Source: Theropithecus gelada
Taxonomy: Eukaryota > Chordata > Mammalia > Primates > Cercopithecidae
Assembly (NCBI RefSeq): GCF_003255815.1
Contig: NC_037668.1
Coordinates: 16,827,611 to 16,891,610 of the forward strand
Length of the DNA stretch: 64,000 nucleotides
Reading direction: 5' to 3'
Under the pieces are notes generated by a model. That model worked only from the letters and a program-made list of their open reading frames with translations. It was not told the DNA's origin and made no database searches. Made by a program: the position numbers and the translations under genes. The stretch's first letter is position 1; every line of letters begins with the position of its first letter. Shown one piece after another: positions 62,101 to 64,000 of this stretch.

Positions 62101-64000
62101 TGAGCAGTGGGTTTCCCCTTTAGAGTGAACAGTATTCTTCAGTTTGCTATATTTGATAATAATAACAGCAGCAGCAAACATATTGTGCTGTGTGATAGGC
62201 AGTTAAGACTTAATCCTCAGAATAACTCTGTGGGGTAGGTAGTCTTGTTTTCTCCATTTTACAGGTGAGGGAAACTGAGACACAGAGAGATGAACTTGTC
62301 CATGGTCTAGGAAGCAGTAAATCTGATTTTCAGACTGGACAGTCTGGTGCCATGTATATACTCTTAGCTTCTACATGGTACTGCCTCCAGTGCCTCAGTT
62401 TCTGAGTCTCTTCATCTCAGCCTTGGCCCAGGTACTTGGGTTTCTCTCTGTTTTCCCATTAGAGAAATAGGGTTTTCCAATGAAGAGTAGATTCTGGGGT
62501 TTGCCTGTCTGTCAAAGGGCGGTGACCAGAGCATGGCCCCGACCTGCCCGTGATGCCACATCTGGTCAGCAGAGGGCGCTGGCTCCATGGTGGCTCTGGG
62601 CCCCGGCAAGTACCAAAAGGTTACGGGGATGTGCAAGAGAGAAGTCTGTTAATGCTGGAGTTTGAGAGGCTCCTGGTCTGAGTTTGGCATTCTGGTGTCT
62701 AGCATTTGGGACAGAATTAACTTGTTCTTCTGTCATAGGAAAAAGTCTCACGGCTGGAAGCAGAGTTAGATGAGGAGAAGAACACTGTGGAGCTGCTAAC
62801 AGACCGGGTGAATCGTGGCCGGGACCAGGTAACCCCCTCCTTATCCCTCATCTCTGTTTACCCCTGACTACATCACCTCTTGGTTCTCTCAAAAACAACT
62901 CTACCCTCCCATCTTTCATCATCTGGCTGCCGAATCTGTGCATGGCTGGGTCTATTTCAGGGTCTCGTCTGCTTTGGGAAAGGTTGACCAGTTTCCTTGG
63001 GTGGAAAGAAGCCAATAATTTGTGTGGAGGAAGGGATCCTGGTGGCCTGGGCTACTCTCTGACCTGAATTGGGGCTTCTTTAGTTTACAAGGGATACTAG
63101 TTCCTGGTGGGACGAAGGAGGCCCTGTTTACATTCTCTGGCTCCTCCCATTTGAATATGCTGTGATTTTTTTAGTTGCCTGGGAATTTTTGGATTCAGGG
63201 TTCAGAGACCATCCTCCCATGACTCAGCCTCACTTGGTTCAGCTTGCTGGTTCATCCTTAGCCCTCCTCAAGTCTCGTCCTCTCACCCATCCCCACTAGG
63301 TAGATCAGCTGAGGACAGAGCTCCTGCAGGAGAGGTCTGCTCGGCAAGACCTGGAGTGTGACAAAATCTCCTTGGAGAGACAGGTGAGTGGGGAGGGGAA
63401 GGTTCTTAGGGATGGACCCCAGGAGGTGGGTAAAGTGGCCAGTGGAGTGCTAACTGTGGAGGCTTCCTATCTCTCTCAGAACAAAGACCTGAAGACCCGG
63501 TTGGCCAGCTCAGAAGGCTTCCAGAAGCCCAGTGCCAGCCTCTCTCAGCTTGAGTCCCAGAATCAGTTGTTGCAGGAGCGGCTACAGGCTGAAGAGAGGT
63601 GACATAAGCCTATCCTTCCTCCCTCCCTCCCTCCCTCCTTTTCTTCCTCCCTCCTTCTTGGCTTTTCTCTTCTATGGCTCCCTCCATCTTCCACCTCAGA
63701 TGTGGCCAACCTGGCCTGATCTTTAGCGAACCTTTTCTCCTGGTAGAGAGCAAAGAGAGTTGCAAAAATTCTGAAATGTGAATGACCGCATTCTCCCTTG
63801 TTCTTTGAATCTGCCCTGGATCCTGCCCAGTCTAACGGTGGGGCTCATGACTGAGAGAAGTCCTTGGGGACAGTAGGGGGCCAAGTTAGGATTCCCTTAG
63901 AAACGGGGTCACTCATAGACATTCTTCTATCTCACCTTAGGGAGAAGACAGTTCTGCAGTCTACCAATCGAAAACTGGAGCGGAAAGTTAAAGAGCTATC
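44899..64000 (+). CDS. CGN: Cingulin (whole coding span in window, 18 coding exons, 3' end missing)
   Basis: Cingulin is a homodimeric cytoplasmic plaque protein of vertebrate tight junctions. It binds ZO-1, actin and microtubules, and tethers RhoA regulators such as GEF-H1 (established for the family). Joined exons give 3,257 coding bases: 1,085 codons plus two bases of codon 1,086. The human protein as I recall it is 1,203 residues, so 118 residues (end of the rod and the tail) lie beyond the window. Residues 1 to about 355 form a Ser/Arg-rich globular head with the ZO-1-interacting region near 47-63. From about residue 360 (exon 5) the sequence is a nearly unbroken Glu/Gln/Leu/Arg-rich heptad coiled coil. 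Every exon joins in frame with no stop or frameshift, so the gene looks functional. Two in-frame starts lie at 44,899 and 44,917; the second has the better Kozak context. Confidence 0.97.
45772..46525 (+). other. CGN intron 2
   Basis: No interspersed repeat recognised. A (CTTT)n-type pyrimidine tract forms the acceptor region. Confidence 0.7.
46526..46626 (+). CDS. CGN: CGN exon 3 (residues 292-324 plus split codon)
   Basis: Acceptor TTTTAAACAG at 46,525 after a pyrimidine tract; donor GG|GTGAGT at 46,627. Encodes the end of the head, starting [18 protein letters not shown]. The first residue is Leu where I recall Phe in human. The codon for Gly 325 is split 2+1 with exon 4. Confidence 0.96.
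46774..46843 (+). CDS. CGN: CGN exon 4 (residues 325-348)
   Basis: Acceptor ACTCTAG at 46,773; donor GTG|GTGAGT. Encodes [19 protein letters not shown], the head-rod junction. The introns on either side are only 147 and 113 bases long. Confidence 0.96.
46957..47052 (+). CDS. CGN: CGN exon 5 (residues 349-380, start of coiled coil)
   Basis: Acceptor CTCTGGCAG; donor AAG|GTGAGG at 47,053. Begins [14 protein letters not shown], then [19 protein letters not shown], where the heptad pattern starts. Phase 0 at both ends. Confidence 0.96.
47383..47600 (-). mobile_element. MIR, antisense (CGN intron 5)
   Basis: TAGCTATCATTTATTGAGTATAATTTTGG, then GATGAGAAAACTGACGATCAGAGAGGCTAAGTAAGTTGCC, is a reverse MIR. 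Confidence 0.8.
47695..47855 (+). mobile_element. MIR, sense (CGN intron 5)
   Basis: TGTAGTCTAATGATTAAGTGGTTAGCTGTGGAGCC, then GGGTTCAAATCCTGG (the tRNA-derived head with B-box-like sequence) and CTTGGGCAAGTTCTTTAAATG. Confidence 0.9.
47919..48219 (+). mobile_element. Alu, sense (intron 5)
   Basis: GGCTGGGCGCGGTGGCTTACACATG start and a poly-A of over 20 bases. Confidence 0.93.
48367..48656 (+). mobile_element. Alu (J-like), sense (intron 5)
   Basis: AGGGCCAGGCATGTTGGCTAACGCC start, diverged, CTCAAAAAAATATAAATG end. Confidence 0.92.
48697..49005 (+). mobile_element. Alu, sense (intron 5)
   Basis: TTGGCTGGGTGCAGTGGCTCACGCC start, (CAAA)n tail joined directly to the next Alu. Confidence 0.93.
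49007..49368 (+). mobile_element. Alu, sense, with long complex A-rich tail (intron 5)
   Basis: GGCTGGGCGCTGTGACTCATGC start. The tail is a 75-base AAACAAAACAGAACACC-type imperfect tandem repeat. Confidence 0.92.
49625..49941 (-). mobile_element. Alu, antisense, with target-site duplication (intron 5)
   Basis: (TTTTG)n tail, GGGATGGAGTTTTGCTC to GAGCCACCGCACCCAGCC. GGCTTTATCTTTT flanks both sides. Confidence 0.94.
50030..50110 (+). mobile_element. MIR 3' end, sense (intron 5)
   Basis: GGATTAAATGTGGATAATACACATAAGG, then GTCTAATGAGTGTTAG. Confidence 0.65.
50171..50298 (+). CDS. CGN: CGN exon 6 (residues 381-422 plus split codon)
   Basis: Acceptor CTTTTTCAG at 50,170; donor GA|GTGAGT at 50,299. 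Encodes [19 protein letters not shown] and following coiled coil. Glu 423 is split 2+1. Confidence 0.96.
50490..50885. mobile_element. MIR fragment followed by L2-type fragment (intron 6)
   Basis: ATAAAATAGAGTTAATAATAGTACCTACCTCACAGG (MIR, sense) is followed by CATTCAGCAGATGTTTCATCAAG, CCAGAAGCTTAGTTTCTACTGAGAGGGAACAGACAGTAAAC and GAGGCCTCATCGAGATTTGAAGGCAGG (L2). Confidence 0.7.
50974..51106 (+). CDS. CGN: CGN exon 7 (residues 423-467)
   Basis: Acceptor TATTATTAG, a rather pyrimidine-poor tract; donor AAG|GTAGGG at 51,107. Coiled coil [20 protein letters not shown] and onward. Confidence 0.96.
51294..51315. repeat. Perfect 22-bp palindrome in CGN intron 7
   Basis: GCTCTAGTACC followed at once by its exact reverse complement, with no spacer. 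It lies 106 bases before the exon 8 acceptor, at the edge of an L2-like CCTGGTACTGTGCCTAACAC segment. Confidence 0.95.
51422..51634 (+). CDS. CGN: CGN exon 8 (residues 468-538), followed by a GC donor
   Basis: Acceptor TTTCTCCAG at 51,421. The exon must end at ACC CAG (Thr-Gln) because the next residues of cingulin (Asp-His-Ala-Val) come from exon 9. The intron there begins GCATGT, not GT. The nearest downstream GT (51,639) would create a stop codon at the junction. Reading through instead gives eight codons, then a stop near 51,658. Confidence 0.94.
51863..52158 (+). mobile_element. Alu, sense (CGN intron 8)
   Basis: GGACTGGGCGCGGTAGCTCACGCC start. AAAGTCCCAAGGGG / AAAATCCCAAGGGG flanks it. 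Confidence 0.94.
52391..52539 (+). CDS. CGN: CGN exon 9 (residues 539-587 plus split codon)
   Basis: Acceptor CTTCTCTAG at 52,390; donor GA|GTAAGG at 52,540. Encodes [20 protein letters not shown] and following rod. It sits between a sense Alu 232 bases upstream and three antisense Alus starting 88 bases downstream. At 149 bases, skipping it would shift the frame. Confidence 0.96.
52627..52916 (-). mobile_element. Alu, antisense, first of three (CGN intron 9)
   Basis: TTTTTTGGGACAGAGTTTTGCTC to GAGCCACTGCGCTTGGCC. Confidence 0.93.
52928..53228 (-). mobile_element. Alu, antisense, second of three (CGN intron 9)
   Basis: Poly-T, GAGATGGAGTCACACTCTG to GAGCCACTGCACCCAGTCC. Confidence 0.93.
53236..53526 (-). 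mobile_element. Alu, antisense, third of three (CGN intron 9)
   Basis: TTTTTTGAGACAGGGTCTTGCTC to GAGCCACTATGCCTGGCC. CCACTTCCTTTCT lies before the first and after the third Alu, so the three accumulated in one site. Confidence 0.93.
53728..53860 (+). CDS. CGN: CGN exon 10 (residues 588-632)
   Basis: Acceptor TCCGGCTCAG; donor AAG|GTATTT at 53,861 (weak after +3). Encodes [20 protein letters not shown] and onward to VEVLKK. Confidence 0.96.
53861..54559 (+). other. CGN intron 10, 5' part, no repeat recognised
   Basis: Non-repetitive sequence, AT-rich toward the CA microsatellite. No coding evidence. Confidence 0.5.
54560..54586. repeat. (CA)n microsatellite, truncated by gap
   Basis: At least 13 CA units directly against an N run; ATATAT follows the gap, so a (CA)n(TA)n compound repeat is likely. 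Confidence 0.95.
54587..54686. other. Assembly gap (100 N) in CGN intron 10
   Basis: Exactly 100 N, a conventional gap of unknown size. Confidence 0.98.
54694..54988 (-). mobile_element. AluY, antisense (CGN intron 10)
   Basis: TTTTTTGAGATTGAGTCTCACTG to GAGCCACTGCCCCCGGCC. Confidence 0.93.
55122..55418 (-). mobile_element. Alu, antisense, in L1 relic (intron 10)
   Basis: Poly-T, GAGACAGAGTCTCACTGTGCCACC to GAGCCACTGGTGCCTGGC. CCA(A/G)TGGTTT flanks it. Confidence 0.93.
55634..55941 (-). mobile_element. AluY, antisense, in L1 relic (intron 10)
   Basis: Poly-T, GAGATGGAATCTCACTC to GAGCCACCGCGCCTGGCC. AGTACTT(C/T)ATTCC(TTTT) flanks it. Confidence 0.94.
56319..56528 (+). CDS. CGN: CGN exon 11 (residues 633-702), followed by a GC donor
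   Basis: Acceptor CCTTCCAG at 56,318. Encodes [20 protein letters not shown] through CEEASK. The exon ends AAG|GCAAGG at 56,529, a GC-AG intron with an otherwise good donor. An in-frame GT lies nine bases downstream (56,538); using it would add Ala-Arg-Gly. Confidence 0.93.
56529..56855 (+). other. CGN intron 11
   Basis: Short, repeat-free intron that begins with GC at 56,529-56,530 and ends with CTTAG. Confidence 0.8.
56856..57062 (+). CDS. CGN: CGN exon 12 (residues 703-771)
   Basis: Acceptor CCGTCCTTAG; donor GAG|GTCAGT at 57,063. Encodes [20 protein letters not shown] through RDKLQRLE. Phase 0 at both ends. Confidence 0.96.
57063..57428 (+). other. CGN intron 12
   Basis: Repeat-free and pyrimidine-rich intron. 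The open frames in it are not coding. Confidence 0.7.
57429..57686 (+). CDS. CGN: CGN exon 13 (residues 772-857)
   Basis: Acceptor CTACCTCCCAG; donor GAG|GTGGGG at 57,687. Encodes [20 protein letters not shown] through VDRLNKE. Phase 0 at both ends. Confidence 0.96.
57799..58095 (+). mobile_element. Alu, sense, with target-site duplication (CGN intron 13)
   Basis: GGCCAGGTGCGGTGACTCACGCC start. AGAATGTGTGATGTTT flanks both sides. Confidence 0.94.
58296..58600 (+). mobile_element. Diverged Alu, sense, split by a MIR segment (CGN intron 13)
   Basis: Left part 58,296-58,385 (GGCCAGCTTGGGCAACATAG to TTAGCCAGGTGTGGTGGCTTGTGCC) and right part 58,489-58,600 (TCCCAGCTACTCGGGAGGC onward) would read as one Alu if the middle 58,386-58,488 were absent. 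Confidence 0.85.
58386..58488 (-). mobile_element. MIR segment inside the split Alu
   Basis: TCAGTTTCTCTATAGATGAGGAACTGAG through CATCTGTAT, antisense MIR. It shares a 37-base identical run with the MIR at 59,435-59,640, including positions that differ from the MIR consensus as I recall it. Confidence 0.8.
58632..59138 (+). mobile_element. Young AluY (AluYR-type), sense, containing a gap and odd 3' sequence (CGN intron 13)
   Basis: GGCCAGGCGCGGTGGCTCAAGCC start with Old World monkey diagnostics. The poly-A runs into a 100-N gap, then come 60 bases of G- and C-homopolymer sequence and a second poly-A. The 17-bp duplication AGAATTTTAAATTTCGG lies at 58,616-58,632 and 59,138-59,154. Confidence 0.9.
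58942..59041. other. Assembly gap (100 N) in CGN intron 13
   Basis: Lies inside the poly-A of an AluY. The bases right after it (G6, C14 runs) look like low-quality sequence. Confidence 0.98.
59435..59640 (-). mobile_element. MIR, antisense (CGN intron 13)
   Basis: GGCTTACTTTGTATCAGGCACTGTTGTAAG, CCCATTTTACAGTTGGGGAACGG and AGTGGTAGAGCCAGGATTTGAACCC. Confidence 0.85.
59791..59961 (+). CDS. CGN: CGN exon 14 (residues 858-914)
   Basis: Acceptor TGTGTTTCAG; donor GAG|GTAGAA at 59,962. Encodes [20 protein letters not shown] through LSRLQDE. At 171 bases, skipping it would keep the frame. An antisense Alu begins about 40 bases after it and sense Alus precede it. Confidence 0.96.
60001..60299 (-). 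mobile_element. AluY/S, antisense (CGN intron 14)
   Basis: Poly-T, GAGACAGAGTCTCGTTC to GAGCCACTGTGCCCGGCC. CCTTGC(T/C)TCTT flanks it. It starts 40 bases past the exon 14 donor. Confidence 0.94.
60409..60710 (-). mobile_element. Young AluY (AluYR-type), antisense (CGN intron 14)
   Basis: GAGACGGAGTCTCGCTC, CACCTCGCCCGGC and GAGCCACCGCGCCCGGCC. AGAGCAGTGATTTTC flanks both sides, inside the MER5 element. Confidence 0.95.
60711..60885. mobile_element. MER5-type hAT-Charlie DNA transposon (CGN intron 14)
   Basis: GCAGTGATTTTCAAATTCTGTGGC, CACCTGGGGAGATTTTTAAAAATC, GGATCAGTATTTTTAAAAACTCCTCAGGTGATTCCAAG. Confidence 0.85.
60897..61198 (+). mobile_element. Alu, sense (CGN intron 14)
   Basis: GCTGGGGACGGTGGCTCACGCC start, A-rich tail. 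Confidence 0.93.
61216..61500 (+). mobile_element. Alu, sense (CGN intron 14)
   Basis: AGGGCAGGTGCAGTGGCTCACGCC start. AAAGAAAATG(A/G)ATGA flanks it. Confidence 0.93.
61679..61840 (+). CDS. CGN: CGN exon 15 (residues 915-968)
   Basis: Acceptor CCCCTGCTTAG; donor GAG|GTGAGG at 61,841. Encodes [20 protein letters not shown] through RQLKGLE. Phase 0 at both ends. Confidence 0.96.
61841..62738 (+). other. CGN intron 15
   Basis: Holds one antisense MIR (62,156-62,350) and otherwise non-repetitive sequence. Confidence 0.7.
62156..62350 (-). mobile_element. MIR, antisense (CGN intron 15)
   Basis: AATAATAACAGCAGCAGCAAACATATTGTGC, CTCCATTTTACAGGTGAGGGAAACTGAGACACAGAGAG. Confidence 0.8.
62739..62828 (+). 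CDS. CGN: CGN exon 16 (residues 969-998)
   Basis: Acceptor TCTGTCATAG; donor CAG|GTAACC at 62,829. Encodes [20 protein letters not shown] through RGRDQ. Confidence 0.96.
62829..63299 (+). other. CGN intron 16
   Basis: No repeat recognised; no coding evidence beyond the flanking exons. Confidence 0.7.
63300..63383 (+). CDS. CGN: CGN exon 17 (residues 999-1026)
   Basis: Acceptor CCCCACTAG; donor CAG|GTGAGT at 63,384. Encodes [20 protein letters not shown] through SLERQ. The following intron is only 96 bases. Confidence 0.96.
63480..63598 (+). CDS. CGN: CGN exon 18 (residues 1027-1065 plus split codon)
   Basis: Acceptor CTCTCTCAG; donor AG|GTGACA at 63,599. Encodes [20 protein letters not shown] through LQAEE. 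Arg 1066 is split 2+1. Confidence 0.96.
63599..63940 (+). other. CGN intron 18 with a short (TCCC)n tract
   Basis: CTTCCTCCCTCCCTCCCTCCC near 63,617-63,640 is a small pyrimidine microsatellite; the rest is single copy. Confidence 0.75.
63941..64000 (+). CDS. CGN: CGN exon 19, 5' part (cut by window end)
   Basis: Acceptor CTCACCTTAG at 63,940. Encodes [19 protein letters not shown] and two bases of the next codon. The remaining rod and tail lie beyond the window. Confidence 0.95.

Noticed and set aside
1..64000. CRISPR arrays, operons, bacterial-type mobile systems
   Set aside because: None present. The sequence is primate nuclear DNA; its regularly recurring motifs are Alu and microsatellites.

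Overview
This window is primate nuclear DNA, almost certainly from an Old World monkey. It is packed with Alu elements (roughly 80 copies or fragments). Several of the youngest AluY copies carry a GGCTCAAGCCTG start, GCCGAGACGGGCGG, GGCGAGGTGGC and GAGATCCGGCCACTGC, a combination I associate with cercopithecoid (AluYR-type) insertions rather than human AluY. Four runs of about 96-100 N and one single N show that it is a draft assembly; the long runs sit next to Alu poly-A tails or a CA microsatellite.

Positions 1-36,500 are intergenic. I find no protein-coding gene or structured RNA gene there. The content is Alu elements on both strands, older MIR, L2 and L1 pieces, a hAT-like DNA transposon relic (573-1,195), simple repeats, and one nearly full-length but decayed ERVL-class endogenous retrovirus in antisense orientation (about 23,690-28,640) with both LTRs, itself interrupted by four Alus.

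Positions 36,560-64,000 hold one recognised gene, CGN (cingulin, a tight-junction plaque protein), on the + strand. A CpG-rich promoter with GC boxes and an E-box leads into non-coding exon 1 (donor at 36,994). After a 7.9-kb intron come exon 2 with the start codon (44,899) and then 17 further exons, each placed by reading frame and splice sites. The window ends inside exon 19. Joined, the exons give 3,257 coding bases (1,085 codons plus two bases), which leaves 118 residues to reach the 1,203-residue human protein as I recall it. Exon 2 encodes the globular head with the ZO-1-interacting motif; exons 5-19 encode the long heptad-repeat rod.

The most notable points are two apparent GC-AG introns in CGN (introns 8 and 11); a perfect 22-bp palindrome in intron 7; exons 9 and 14 each flanked by inverted Alus; an Alu in intron 13 split by a MIR segment that looks like a local copy of one 1.1 kb away; a fold-back Alu and two template-switch-like hairpins in old Alus; and suspect sequence beside two assembly gaps. 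I found no evidence of a novel multi-gene system. The window is a single-gene locus in a repeat-rich primate background.
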